DNA of 64,000 nucleotides from Clostridiales bacterium Firm_04 (GTDB taxonomy: Bacteria > Bacillota > Clostridia > Oscillospirales > Ruminococcaceae), in the NCBI GenBank assembly GCA_001603005.1, contig LVAJ01000025.1, positions 1 through 64,000 of the forward strand. Reading direction: 5' to 3'. The notes beneath the pieces were generated by a model. That model was not told where the DNA came from. It saw only the letters and a list, made by a program, of their open reading frames with translations, and made no database searches. Positions 27,049-35,504 of the stretch are shown piece after piece (position 1 is the first letter of the stretch; the number at the start of each line of letters is the position of its first letter). The translations under genes and the position numbers were made by a program.

Positions 27049-28452
27049 ATGAAAGTACGTTTAGACGAACGGCAGCGCGGCATCGCAAAAATCGCGATCT
27101 GGACGTTTTCGGTCTGCCTGCTGATCGGCATTCTGGCATGGCGCTGGAGCGCGCTGGTCGGCATTTTCCGCAAGGTGATCGGCGTACTGGCACCGGTGCT
27201 GATCGGACTGGTCACCGCCTATCTGCTCAGCCCGATCCAGAAATGGGCAGAACAGAAGCTTTCGCCGCTCATCGAGCGCAAAAAGCCGCATCCGCATCTG
27301 AAGCGCGGTTTTTCGGTAGCCGCCGCGATCCTCGTACTGCTGATCGCGATTGTGGGCTTGGTCGCCGCGATCGTGCCGGAGCTGATTTCGAGCATCAAGA
27401 ATCTGCTCGTGAACCTACCGGAATACCTCACCAGCATGACCGACTGGATCAACGCGCACATCGCGAACCTCAAGGGCGATCAGCCGCAGCTTTACTCGAT
27501 ACTGGTCTCCGTCTGGGACAACGCGCAGAAGTCACTGAACAATTTCGCAGACCAGTTCGAGCCGAAGCTCGACAGCATCGCGAGCGGCGGCGCGGATCTC
27601 CTCAGCGTCATCACGTCAAGCGCAGTCTCCGTGTTCAAATGGGTGACGAATTTCCTGCTCGGCATCATCATTTCCATTTACCTGCTCTACAACAAGGAGC
27701 GCTATCTCGCACAGGCACGCATGGTGCTCTATGCGACACTGCCGCAGGAGCGCGTGCACGGATTCCTGCGCATCGGCTCGCATGTCAGCTACACCTTCAT
27801 GCACTTCTTCTCCGGCAAGACGCTGGATTCCATTCTGATCGCCCTGCTCTGCTTCATCGGCATGACGATCCTGAAAATGCCGTACATCACGCTGATCTCG
27901 ATTACAGTCGGCGTCACGAACATCATCCCGTTCTTCGGCCCGATCATCGGCGCGGTGCCGAGTGCGCTGCTGATCCTGCTTTCGGAGCCGCGCAAGGTGA
28001 TCCCGTTTGTCATCTTCATTCTGGTGCTCCAGCAGTTTGACGGCAACTTCCTCGGCCCGAAGATCCTCGGCGATTCGCTCGGACTGCCGATGTTCTGGAT
28101 CCTGTTTGCGATCACGATCGGCGGCGGCTTGTTCGGCTTCATCGGCATGGTCGCATTCGTCCCGCTGTTCGCGGCGGTCTATGCGCTGTTCTCGGATTTT
28201 TTGAGCGACCGCCTGCATAAGAAAGGTCTGCCGAAGGATACCGAATGCTATATGACGAATGATATTCATTATGCAGAGGCAAAGCAGCCGGCGCCGGCAG
28301 AAGCAGAAGAAACGGACAGTGCCGAAGCAGGCGCAGATCCGGCAGATGCAGCAGAAGAAACAGAATCACCGGACGATCCGCCCGCAGAGATCACGGACAG
28401 CGTGAACATTGAGGAGACCGCCCATGGCAACGACACGGAAGAAACTGATTGA
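27049..28452 (+). CDS. AI-2E-family (PerM-type) transporter with acidic cytoplasmic tail
   Basis: 467 aa. About eight membrane segments in the PF01594 pattern, including the central soluble region (PEYLTSMTDWINAHI), the signature GVTNIIPFFGPIIGAVP and LQQFDGNFLGPKILG. Members export small molecules or ions; the substrate cannot be told. The last 70 residues are a Glu/Ala/Asp-rich tail. The start is the ATG at 27049 with AGGGAG about 12 nt upstream. The next gene begins 28 nt before its stop. Confidence 0.88.
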   Translation: MKVRLDERQRGIAKIAIWTFSVCLLIGILAWRWSALVGIFRKVIGVLAPVLIGLVTAYLLSPIQKWAEQKLSPLIERKKPHPHLKRGFSVAAAILVLLIAIVGLVAAIVPELISSIKNLLVNLPEYLTSMTDWINAHIANLKGDQPQLYSILVSVWDNAQKSLNNFADQFEPKLDSIASGGADLLSVITSSAVSVFKWVTNFLLGIIISIYLLYNKERYLAQARMVLYATLPQERVHGFLRIGSHVSYTFMHFFSGKTLDSILIALLCFIGMTILKMPYITLISITVGVTNIIPFFGPIIGAVPSALLILLSEPRKVIPFVIFILVLQQFDGNFLGPKILGDSLGLPMFWILFAITIGGGLFGFIGMVAFVPLFAAVYALFSDFLSDRLHKKGLPKDTECYMTNDIHYAEAKQPAPAEAEETDSAEAGADPADAAEETESPDDPPAEITDSVNIEETAHGNDTEETD

Positions 28453-29371
28453 AGCACTGCCGGAAGCCGACCGCAATGCGTTTGCAGAGGCAGTCCCGCA
28501 GATCCGCAGGCTGTTTCTGCGCAGAACCGGCATCTGGGCAGGCGTCACGGCAGTCTGCACCGTATCTGCCGCACGGATCAGCCGGCAGCAGAATACGCCG
28601 CTGCTCCTGCCCTGCTTTGTGCTCTGCATCAGCATTTTTGTGCTGCTGTTTCTGCTGCGCAATGCGGAAGAAAAGGTGAAACAGAATCCGCCGCCCTGCC
28701 CGCAGCCGAACGGCGAGCAGCTCACAGCGGATCAGGCATTCCGTTCCGAGCAGGAAAAGCTGCGCAGCGAACGCAGTACGCTCCTGATCGGCGCGCTCTT
28801 TCTCTTTCCGCTGATTCCGGTCTTTCTGCTGATTGCAGCGCTTCGGGCACATTTTATCAGGCAGCGCCCCGGTACGGCAGCCTGTGCCGCAGCCGCCTTC
28901 GCGTCGTCATACGCGCGGCGTCTCCGCGCATGTGCGTTGTTTTTGCTGTCGGTACTGTGCTTTTCCCTGCTCTGCATTGTCATGTGGGATGCCAGAGCAA
29001 ACGGCGTTGTCTCCAGCCTGAACATGCAGGCAAAACAGATTTACAGCGGCGCTGAAGCCTACCGCGCCGATCTTGACGGTCAGGACAGAACGCCGCAGTG
29101 GGAAACGGTGATCGTCCCGCCGCGCAGCCATGCAGAGGAAGGCAGCATTCAGTACGGCGTGGCGCAGTATGTTCCGGATGTGAACACTTCGTCATCGCTC
29201 TGGTATGCGGTCGTCATCGGCGCAGACGGTTCTGTTTCGGAGGTCTATTGCAGCCGCAGCGAGCTGACCGGATCCGATCTGACGCCGCCGGATCCAAAGG
29301 AGCAGCGCCGGCTTGCATCGTCGCCGTTCCATGTCCGCGAGGTCATCGGTTATTACCGCGAAAAACAATGA
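28424..29371 (+). CDS. Membrane protein of unknown function
   Basis: 315 aa. Basic N-terminus, then two close hydrophobic segments (residues about 40-75), a third and fourth at about 110-130 and 165-185, and a C-terminal soluble domain of about 130 residues that would lie outside the membrane (WYAVVIGADGSVSEVYCS). No family recognised. ATG at 28424 follows GAGGAG and overlaps the end of the permease gene, so the two are coupled. Confidence 0.75.
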   Translation: MATTRKKLIEALPEADRNAFAEAVPQIRRLFLRRTGIWAGVTAVCTVSAARISRQQNTPLLLPCFVLCISIFVLLFLLRNAEEKVKQNPPPCPQPNGEQLTADQAFRSEQEKLRSERSTLLIGALFLFPLIPVFLLIAALRAHFIRQRPGTAACAAAAFASSYARRLRACALFLLSVLCFSLLCIVMWDARANGVVSSLNMQAKQIYSGAEAYRADLDGQDRTPQWETVIVPPRSHAEEGSIQYGVAQYVPDVNTSSSLWYAVVIGADGSVSEVYCSRSELTGSDLTPPDPKEQRRLASSPFHVREVIGYYREKQ

Positions 29372-29413
29372 GCGTTCACACAGCAAAACACCCCGATTGT
29401 TGAGAGGATACAT

Positions 29414-30145
29414 ATGAAACAATTCGATCATGATGAGATCATAGATGTCGCATTTCAGACCGCGACAAACGACGAGCTGTTCGCAGCCCAGCCGCAGGAG
29501 CAGGCAAAAACGCCGGAGCAGGCGCGTCAGGAGAGCGAGGAAGCCCTGCGAGCGCTCTCCGAGGAGGTCATGAAGGATCCGGAGCGCTGCTTCTGCCGGA
29601 ACTGCGGCAAGCCGATTTTCAAGGATGCGAGCGTCTGCGTACACTGCAATTATGTGGTCAATCCGGTTGCCTTGCAGCAGGGACAGCGCCTGATCCGCGC
29701 CCGCCGCGAGAAGTACGAAAAGGGGCACCGCATCCGCAATTTCATCACAAATCTGACCGGCATAGATCTGGAATCGCCGGAGCAGAAAGCGCGCTGGGCA
29801 GTCCGCCGGCAGGAGTACCACTTCCAGACGAGCGGCAGAGTATTCTGCACCTGCTGCGGCACCGAGGTCGATCCGGGTGCGAGCGTCTGCGTCAAGTGCA
29901 ATTACGTGCTGAACCCGATGGCAGTGCGCCGCGCGCAGCTTGCCGTCCGCGACCGCACGGCGAAGCTCTCCCGCGCAGATCTGATCAAAAGCGTGCTGGT
30001 TCCGGGCTACGGGCACCGCATGTACAAGATGTACGCGGAGCGCCGCCCGCAGATCGCGAAGCCCTGCCGCACCGCGGGCTATGTCAACGCAGGACTGATC
30101 GCCGCGCTCGCGATCATCATTCTGACGATTCTCTCGAATCTGTAA
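29414..30145 (+). CDS. Double zinc-ribbon protein with C-terminal membrane anchor
   Basis: 243 aa. Two similar zinc ribbons: CRNCGKPIFKDASVCVHCNY (about residues 62-81) and CTCCGTEVDPGASVCVKCNY (about 141-160), each with two CxxC pairs and each followed by VNP or LNP, which indicates an internal duplication. A final hydrophobic segment (GLIAALAIIILTILSNL) anchors it. Third gene of the permease operon, with GAGAGGA before the ATG and a terminator after the stop. Function unknown. Confidence 0.82.
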   Translation: MKQFDHDEIIDVAFQTATNDELFAAQPQEQAKTPEQARQESEEALRALSEEVMKDPERCFCRNCGKPIFKDASVCVHCNYVVNPVALQQGQRLIRARREKYEKGHRIRNFITNLTGIDLESPEQKARWAVRRQEYHFQTSGRVFCTCCGTEVDPGASVCVKCNYVLNPMAVRRAQLAVRDRTAKLSRADLIKSVLVPGYGHRMYKMYAERRPQIAKPCRTAGYVNAGLIAALAIIILTILSNL

Positions 30146-30153
30146 GCGAAAAG

Positions 30154-30192
30154 ATGCCCTGAAGCGTCAAGCGTTTCAGGGCATTGTTTTTG
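30154..30192 (+). terminator. Terminator of the permease operon
   Basis: Stem ATGCCCTGAA / TTTCAGGGCAT followed by TGTTTTTGC, 8 nt after the zinc-ribbon gene stop. Confidence 0.87.
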
Positions 30193-30197
30193 CAATA

Positions 30198-30629
30198 TTA
30201 TCCGATGATTTCGGAATATTCCATTGGCTGCACGATGCAGCCGATTTCCTCTAATTTTGCGGCAATATTTTCGATGTATCAGGATGCATCTGTAAAATCC
30301 CCGCAAACGGTTTTCCGGTTGATTCCGGTATTCAGCTGGACTTCTTTTGTATTGCGGGCAAGCAGCGAAACACCGGCATCGGAATGCTGATGACAGAGGA
30401 TCACGCCGCACAATTCGCCGCACGCCTGCTTTTCCGCGATCAGCGAAAGCAGTTCTTCGTCGGTAATCGGCAGCGTCTGCCAGTCGTAATGATCGTCGTC
30501 ATGCAGCGGCAGAAACGCTTTCTGGTCGCCGAAGCAGGACCAGCCGATCTGATGAAACGCCTGGATCAGCTTCACAATGCTGTCTGTGTACAAGCTGCAA
30601 TCGAGCACGAAGCAGGATTCTCTTGCCAT
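30198..30629 (-). pseudogene. Unknown small protein interrupted by an in-frame TGA
   Basis: Begins MARESCFVLDCSLY with a good reading frame for 116 codons, then TGA at 30279-30281 (...FTDAS-stop-YIENIAAK...). The same frame continues for 26 further codons as YIENIAAKLEEIGCIVQPM to a TAA at 30198, a natural helical C-terminus. The gap residue would be Trp if TGG were original. No family recognised. Other genes in this window use TGA as stop, so a nonsense mutation is the simplest reading. Confidence 0.55.
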
Positions 30630-30732
30630 ATTTTCACCTCATGATTCCGGATATTTGCATATACGCATATACATATATTATAGCATGCGGCAGCGGAAAT
30701 GTCAACGAAAGCGCGGCTTTCTCGCAGGCTGG

Positions 30733-30831
30733 CATGCCCGTTTTGTGCATGCCGCATTTGTATGTCGTTTTTGCATGTCCGATTTGTATGTCCGTTTGTA
30801 TGTTAGATTTGCATGTCAGAATGCATGTCCT
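30733..30831 (+). repeat. Short imperfect repeats of a TTTGTATGTC unit
   Basis: Units such as TTTGTATGTC, TTTGCATGTC and GTTTGTATGTT recur at 10-15 bp spacing through about 100 bp just before structured repeat copy 2. No gene in this stretch. Confidence 0.55.
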
Positions 30832-30840
30832 CAAAGAAGT

Positions 30841-31020
30841 ATCCGCTTTGCGGATATTATTTAAGAATGGGGACTTCTATCGCAAGTCCCCAAGCCCGCC
30901 AAGCTCTTGAACGCTAGGGGTATTTCGCTCTCTGCGGAGAGCGACGAGGGCGCTGCCCTCGACCTGCAAGCCTTTGAAAAGGCTTGAGCGAAACTTTAAT
31001 GCTGTGCGCGCCGGATGCGC
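30841..31020 (+). repeat. Structured dispersed repeat, copy 2
   Basis: Five hairpins in the same order as copy 1: 30841-30855 (ATCCGC-TTT-GCGGAT), 30869-30891 (GGGGACTT..AAGTCCCC), 30927-30942 (GCTCTC-TGCG-GAGAGC), 30945-30961 (CGAGGGC-GCT-GCCCTCG) and 30967-30986 (CAAGCCTT-TGAA-AAGGCTTG). Linkers are nearly identical to copy 1. It ends with TGTGCGCGCCGGATGCG, followed by the GC-rich hairpin unit at 31065. Confidence 0.8.
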
Positions 31021-31064
31021 TTGCGGGGACAGTCCGCGAAACCGGCTCCCGAAAGAAATTGCCA

Positions 31065-31083
31065 GCGGGGGCTCCCCGCCCGC
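31065..31083 (+). repeat. GC-rich hairpin repeat, copy a
   Basis: GCGGGG-GCT-CCCCGC stem-loop followed by CCGC. The same 19-mer is at 34260-34278, and inverted at 43502-43520. The preceding CCGGCTCCCG..GAAATTGCC is shared with the 43.5-kb copy. Confidence 0.75.
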
Positions 31084-31133
31084 TCCCCGCCCGCCCCCTT
31101 ACATGTTTTTTTGCTTTTAGATGCGAAGATATA

Positions 31134-31162
31134 TTGACTTTTGGACGCTAATGTTGTAAAAT
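31134..31162 (+). promoter_or_regulatory. Promoter of the ATP-grasp pair
   Basis: TTGACT (31134-31139), 17-bp spacer, TAAAAT (31157-31162), about 50 bp before the first ATP-grasp start. Confidence 0.87.
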
Positions 31163-31214
31163 AATAAAGAAGGGTGACTGCCCGAAACGATTTATGAATC
31201 CGGAGGAAACAGAT

Positions 31215-32108
31215 ATGGACATTTACAACGGCTGGCTGATCGTCAACAGCTACTACAACCCCGCAAAATTCAACTCGCTCTACCGTGTGCTCGAGGAATC
31301 CGCCGAAAAAGCAGGCCTGCATTTTTCGCGCTGGACATCCGAAGCACGCCCCACCGTTGTCGGCGCCGCCGCAAGAGAACCGAAGCCGAGCTTTGTCCTG
31401 TTCTGGGATAAGGACATCCAGCTCGCAAAGGCAATGGAGCTCTCCGGACTGCGCCTGTTCAACAGCGCCGGCAGCATCGCGCTCGCAGATGACAAAATGG
31501 AAACTGCCCTGAAGCTCGCCGCCGCCGGCATCCCGATCCCGGATACGATTCCGGCACCGACCTGCTTCCCCGGCTGCCGCCGCAATCCCGCTTCCGCAGA
31601 GAACGCCGCCCGCATCCTCGGCTGGCCGCTCGTCATCAAGGAGAACAAAGGCAGCTTCGGCGCACAGGTCTATCTTGCGCACAATAAGGACGAAGCTGCG
31701 AAGATTCTCGCACACATCGGCGAGCACGACTGCCTGTTCCAGCGCTTTATCCGCGACAGCAGCGGCAAGGATCTGCGCGTGACGGTCGTCGGCGGAAAAG
31801 CGATCTGCGCAATGGAGCGGCATTCCGCATCAAAGCAGGAGTTCCGCTCGAATATTGGCGCAGGCGGCACCGCAGATGCCAGAAGCATCTCCCCGCTGGA
31901 GGAAAAGCTCGCAGTCGATGCGGCAAACGCGCTCGGACTTGATTTTGCCGGCGTGGATATCCTCATCGGCAAGGACGAAACAGAGCGCTATGTCTGCGAG
32001 GTCAATTCCAACCCGCAGCTCCAGAGCACGATCGACACCTGCGGCATCAATCCCGCCACGAACATCATGTGGCATATCCGCAGCCAGATCAAGGTCGGCG
32101 CAGAATGA
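31215..32108 (+). CDS. RimK-like ATP-grasp ligase
   Basis: 297 aa, cytosolic. ATP-grasp fold: LGWPLVIKENKGSFGAQVYL binds ATP, FQRFIRDSSGKDLRVTVVGG is the central region, and DFAGVDIL...YVCEVNSNPQ carries the Mg-binding Glu and Asn. RimK-type members ligate amino acids to peptides, cofactors or proteins; the acceptor is unknown. The ATG at 31215 follows GGAGG. Its stop overlaps the start of a second ATP-grasp gene (ATGA). Confidence 0.88.
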   Translation: MDIYNGWLIVNSYYNPAKFNSLYRVLEESAEKAGLHFSRWTSEARPTVVGAAAREPKPSFVLFWDKDIQLAKAMELSGLRLFNSAGSIALADDKMETALKLAAAGIPIPDTIPAPTCFPGCRRNPASAENAARILGWPLVIKENKGSFGAQVYLAHNKDEAAKILAHIGEHDCLFQRFIRDSSGKDLRVTVVGGKAICAMERHSASKQEFRSNIGAGGTADARSISPLEEKLAVDAANALGLDFAGVDILIGKDETERYVCEVNSNPQLQSTIDTCGINPATNIMWHIRSQIKVGAE

Positions 32109-32941
32109 GCCGTCCGGAGGGACTGCTGCTCTATACGCCGGAGGACGCGGAACGCAACCGCTGGTTTATCTCGGAATTATGCCGTTATGCAGAGTCGGAG
32201 GGGTTATCGCTCCGGCTCTGTCTTGTTCAGGAGGGCGATCCGCGCCCGACCTTCCGGCAGATGCCTGCTTTCATCGTAAATCGCAGCAGATGCAGTCTTT
32301 TCAGCACCTACGCGCGCGATCACGGGATCCCCTGCTTCAACAGCGCAGCCGTCACCGCAGTCACCAATGACAAGTTCCTGACCTACGATTTCTGCTGCCG
32401 GACGCACGGCATCCCCATGGCAAAAACACGGCAGTTCCGTCGGCAGGATTCGGCAAACGGGCTGCATTATCCGCTGGTCGCAAAGCCCGCGGACGGGCAC
32501 GGCGGTGAGGATGTCGCATGGATCGCGGATGATGCAGCATTGCAGCAATATATTTCATATTTCCGCGAAAAACACCCTGCGCCTTCCTATCCGTTTTTAT
32601 TGCAGGAGCCGGTTGTTACGGGCTGGGATGTGCGCATCTACGTGCTTTCCGGTGAGATCTACGCAGCCGTTCTGCGCACCTCGGAGAACGATTTCCGCAG
32701 CAATTTTTCGCTTGGCGGGCATGCCGCGGTCATCGAACCGGATACGGCAATGCGGGCGCTCGTGCAGCGGGTGCAGGACATTCTGCCGCTGGATTTTGCC
32801 GGCGTGGATCTGCTGCGGCATCCGGACGGCGGTTATCTGCTCGGCGAGATCGAGGATGCAGTCGGCTGCCGCATGCTTTATCAGCTGACGGACAAAGATC
32901 CTGCGAAGGATTATATGCGGCACATCGCGCAGCACATCTGA
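32105..32941 (+). CDS. Second ATP-grasp ligase, coupled to the first
   Basis: 278 aa. PLVAKPADGHGGEDV is the ATP-binding strand and glycine-rich loop, LQEPVVTGWDVRIYVL the middle part, and DFAGVDLL...LGEIEDAVGCRMLY the metal region, in which the usual E-x-N is E-x-E-D as in a separate ATP-grasp subgroup. It is clearly related to, but not a simple copy of, the upstream ligase. An ATGA overlap couples the pair, suggesting that the products act together on one substrate. Confidence 0.85.
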   Translation: MSRPEGLLLYTPEDAERNRWFISELCRYAESEGLSLRLCLVQEGDPRPTFRQMPAFIVNRSRCSLFSTYARDHGIPCFNSAAVTAVTNDKFLTYDFCCRTHGIPMAKTRQFRRQDSANGLHYPLVAKPADGHGGEDVAWIADDAALQQYISYFREKHPAPSYPFLLQEPVVTGWDVRIYVLSGEIYAAVLRTSENDFRSNFSLGGHAAVIEPDTAMRALVQRVQDILPLDFAGVDLLRHPDGGYLLGEIEDAVGCRMLYQLTDKDPAKDYMRHIAQHI

Positions 32942-32987
32942 TGTTTCAGCGGGCAGTGCCCCCTGCCGTTAGTCGGCAGTGCCGACA

Positions 32988-33074
32988 GCCGTTATTCTAA
33001 AGCTTTCCGGAAGCGTTATGCGCGTCTTTCAGTATGCTTGTTTCCGGCAGCTTATTGCTGTAAATCGGAATTTA
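32988..33074 (+). repeat. 87-bp inverted repeat, left arm of the hydrolase cassette
   Basis: Matches the reverse complement of 34172-34258 over its full 87 nt with about 7 mismatches by eye. It opens GCCGTTATTCTAAAG and closes GTAAATCGGAATTTA, 20 bp before the hydrolase start codon. Confidence 0.9.
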
Positions 33075-33094
33075 GAAAGGCAAACAGTGTTGAT

Positions 33095-34174
33095 ATGAAA
33101 GCGAAAAAAGCATTAAAGGTAACAGGAATAATTATACTGGTGATTCTTGTACTTGTCATTGTAGTCCTCATTATCACCTCTGTCATGTTCCGTCTCAGAG
33201 TGAACAGGGCGACGGACTATCTGAAAAATAATAGTTACTACAACCTTGTGTCGGCTGGCGATTATGATGTAAATGTTTTTACTTGCGGCAATGAAAACGG
33301 TAAGCACACCATTGTTGCTTTAGCGGGCTATCTTGACGGAGAGATGTACATAGGCTGGCGAAAGATGACGACTCCGCTTGAAGAAGATAACAGACTTGTA
33401 TTTCTCGACCGTGCAGGATACGGTGTGAGCGATGACTATAAGGGAAAAATGACAGTAGAACATGTTGTTGCGCATTATAGGACGGCACTGCAAAACGCAG
33501 GCATTCAGAAGCCGTATGTGCTGATGCCACATTCCATGGGCGGCGTGTACGCTACATACTGGCAAAGCCAATACCCCGATGAGATCGAAGCAGTCATGAT
33601 CATAGACGGCTCCGAAGCACAGCATTTCGATCTTGAAAAAGATGCGTTGGATCTTGACATCGTAAAGTGGATGCGCCGTGCCGGAAACCTCGGACTGCTC
33701 CCGCCGGTGATAAACTCCGACTACGAAAGAGATTTGAAAATGCTTTCTGATGAAGAAAAACCTGTATCCTCAGCACTTCTTGAAAAAGCCATGAGCAGTC
33801 ATGCTTCAACAGATGAAGCGCTGCGCTGGCAGGAAAACTGCAATTATGTTTGGGATACATTGGAAACAAATGATATCCCGAAGATGTACCTGAGCATACT
33901 CTACGCTTTTCACACGAAGGAACAGCTCATAAATGAAGGATTTACCGCAGATGTTCTCAGAAATGTATATGGTATCACAGGAGACAGCGATGACGAGGTA
34001 TATGCAAACTTTCTGGAAAGCCAGTCAGAAAAGCGCAGGATACTGGACGCATACATTGAAAAGATGGGAAATTGTCAGAAGATTGAAATGCAGGGACAGC
34101 ATGAGATCATGTTTGATAAGCCAGAAGAGTGCGGAAAAATCCTGAAGGATTTTCTGGAGGAATTAGACAGTTAA
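33095..34174 (+). CDS. Membrane-anchored alpha/beta hydrolase in an inverted-repeat cassette
   Basis: 359 aa. An N-terminal membrane segment (ILVILVLVIVVLIITSVMF) is followed by an alpha/beta hydrolase: ALAGYL oxyanion strand, FLDRAGYGVSDD, nucleophile elbow MPHSMGGVYA and the late catalytic His in MQGQHEIM. It resembles the SCIFF-operon hydrolase at 9006 (shared pattern YVL.PHS..G....YW..QYPDE.EA). Its codons are visibly richer in A and T than those of all neighbours. It is closely bracketed by 87-bp inverted repeats, the right one overlapping its stop codon, which points to acquisition as a unit. Confidence 0.88.
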   Translation: MKAKKALKVTGIIILVILVLVIVVLIITSVMFRLRVNRATDYLKNNSYYNLVSAGDYDVNVFTCGNENGKHTIVALAGYLDGEMYIGWRKMTTPLEEDNRLVFLDRAGYGVSDDYKGKMTVEHVVAHYRTALQNAGIQKPYVLMPHSMGGVYATYWQSQYPDEIEAVMIIDGSEAQHFDLEKDALDLDIVKWMRRAGNLGLLPPVINSDYERDLKMLSDEEKPVSSALLEKAMSSHASTDEALRWQENCNYVWDTLETNDIPKMYLSILYAFHTKEQLINEGFTADVLRNVYGITGDSDDEVYANFLESQSEKRRILDAYIEKMGNCQKIEMQGQHEIMFDKPEECGKILKDFLEELDS

Positions 34175-34258
34175 ATTCTGATTTACAGCAATCAGCTGCC
34201 GGAAACAAGCATACTGAAAGATAAGCATAACGCATCCGGAAACCTTTAGAATAACGGC
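34172..34258 (+). repeat. 87-bp inverted repeat, right arm of the hydrolase cassette
   Basis: Begins with the TAA stop of the hydrolase gene and mirrors 32988-33074. Immediately followed by a copy of the GC-rich hairpin repeat (34260). Confidence 0.9.
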
Positions 34259-34259
34259 A

Positions 34260-34278
34260 GCGGGGGCTCCCCGCCCGC
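34260..34278 (+). repeat. GC-rich hairpin repeat, copy b
   Basis: Same 19-mer as at 31065 (GCGGGG-GCT-CCCCGCCCGC), one base after the right inverted repeat. Confidence 0.75.
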
Positions 34279-34308
34279 CTGCACGATAAACCGATCATTC
34301 GATTTCAC

Positions 34309-34347
34309 CCCCGAAACGGTCTTCGGATCGTTTCGGGGTATATTTTT
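34309..34347 (+). terminator. Terminator downstream of the hydrolase cassette
   Basis: Stem CCCCGAAACG / CGTTTCGGGG followed by TATATTTTT. It may originally have ended the ATP-grasp operon, with the cassette later inserted before it. Confidence 0.85.
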
Positions 34348-34386
34348 GCGCATATTTTGTCAAATAATAAATATTTCTTCCGGATA

Positions 34387-34415
34387 TTGACAAATCAATA
34401 TGATTGTGATATCAT
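34387..34415 (+). promoter_or_regulatory. Promoter of the SPFH operon
   Basis: TTGACA (34387-34392), 17-bp spacer, TATCAT (34410-34415), about 50 bp upstream of the SPFH gene. Confidence 0.8.
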
Positions 34416-34425
34416 TTTGATATCA
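34407..34425 (+). promoter_or_regulatory. Paired palindromic operator candidate
   Basis: Two identical palindromes TGATATCA at 34407-34414 and 34418-34425, centre to centre 11 bp (one helical turn), overlapping the -10 box. A ribbon-helix-helix protein encoded in the same operon is a natural candidate to bind here. Confidence 0.6.
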
Positions 34426-34463
34426 GGTTGAGGGAAATATTCCCGCACAGAAAGGATATTGCT

Positions 34464-35504
34464 ATGAAAGAGATTATTTTGTCCAAAAAGAAGAATGGTT
34501 TTGCAATGCTGATGCTGTTTCTGCTGCTCTATGCCGCAGGTGTCGCCGCATTCGTCTGGGGCGTCATCGGCTTCAACGATCCGGAGGGCATTTCCGCGCT
34601 GCGCCTGACCGCATTCATCGCCGGTCTGATCTGGATGTGCCTCGGCTGGCTGCCGATGCTCGGTCTGCGCATCCTCAAACCGCAGGAAGCGCTGGTACTG
34701 ACGCTGTTCGGCAAATACATCGGTACGCTCAAGGGCGACGGCTTCTACTACGTCAACCCGTTCTGCACCGGCTTCAATCCGGCGGCTAGCACAAAATTGC
34801 GGCAGAGCGGCGATGTTGCTGCAACCGGTATGCTCACCGCACCGAGCGCCGATCCTGCAAAGGAGCTCGTGTTCGCCGGTGCGATGCCGAGCAAAAAGAT
34901 CTCCCTGAAAATTATGACGCTCAACAACAACCGCCAGAAAATCAACGATTGTCTGGGCAATCCGGTCGAAATCGGCATCGCGGTCATGTGGCGCGTCACC
35001 GATACGGCAAAGGCGGTGTTCCATGTGGACAACTACAAGGAATACCTCTCGCTCCAGTGCGACAGCGCGCTGCGCAATATTGTCCGACTTTATCCGTATG
35101 ACGTTGCGCCGAACGTCGATACGACCGGCGACGGCATTGCGGATGAAGGCAGTCTGCGCGGTTCCAGCGAGATCGTTGCGGCAAGGATCCGCGACGAAAT
35201 CCAGCAGAAGGTCGCCGAAGCCGGACTGGAGATCCTCGAAGCACGCATCACCTATCTTGCGTATGCGCCGGAAATTGCGGCTGTCATGCTCCAGCGTCAG
35301 CAGGCTTCCGCGATCATCGACGCCCGCAAGATGATTGTAGACGGCGCGGTCGGCATGGTGGAAATGGCGCTTGACCGTCTGAGCGAACACAACACCGTTG
35401 AGCTCGACGAGGAGCGCAAGGCGGCAATGGTTTCCAACCTGCTTGTCGTGCTCTGCGGCAATCATGACGCGCAGCCGGTCGTCAATTCCGGCAGCCTGTA
35501 CTGA
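34464..35504 (+). CDS. SPFH (band 7/stomatin-like) domain protein
   Basis: 346 aa. Two N-terminal hydrophobic segments (residues about 10-30 and 42-62) are followed by an SPFH domain: [27 protein letters not shown] opens it, and [21 protein letters not shown] and the helical [19 protein letters not shown] complete it. Such proteins oligomerise on membrane microdomains. The ATG at 34464 has AAAGGA upstream. It is coupled (TGATG) to a ribbon-helix-helix gene, a common pairing in Firmicutes and Actinobacteria. Confidence 0.9.
   Translation: MKEIILSKKKNGFAMLMLFLLLYAAGVAAFVWGVIGFNDPEGISALRLTAFIAGLIWMCLGWLPMLGLRILKPQEALVLTLFGKYIGTLKGDGFYYVNPFCTGFNPAASTKLRQSGDVAATGMLTAPSADPAKELVFAGAMPSKKISLKIMTLNNNRQKINDCLGNPVEIGIAVMWRVTDTAKAVFHVDNYKEYLSLQCDSALRNIVRLYPYDVAPNVDTTGDGIADEGSLRGSSEIVAARIRDEIQQKVAEAGLEILEARITYLAYAPEIAAVMLQRQQASAIIDARKMIVDGAVGMVEMALDRLSEHNTVELDEERKAAMVSNLLVVLCGNHDAQPVVNSGSLY

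Noticed and set aside
30279-30281. Selenocysteine or Trp recoding of TGA
   Set aside because: No SECIS-like hairpin recognised just downstream, and TGA is an ordinary stop in many genes here.
30733-30831. CRISPR array
   Set aside because: Units are 10-15 bp and imperfect, with no spacers of regular size and no cas genes.
31194-31196. Earlier ATG for the first ATP-grasp ligase
   Set aside because: Lacks a ribosome site; the ATG at 31215 has GGAGG.
32988-34258. Ordinary insertion sequence
   Set aside because: The gene between the arms is an alpha/beta hydrolase; no transposase motif and no target duplication seen.
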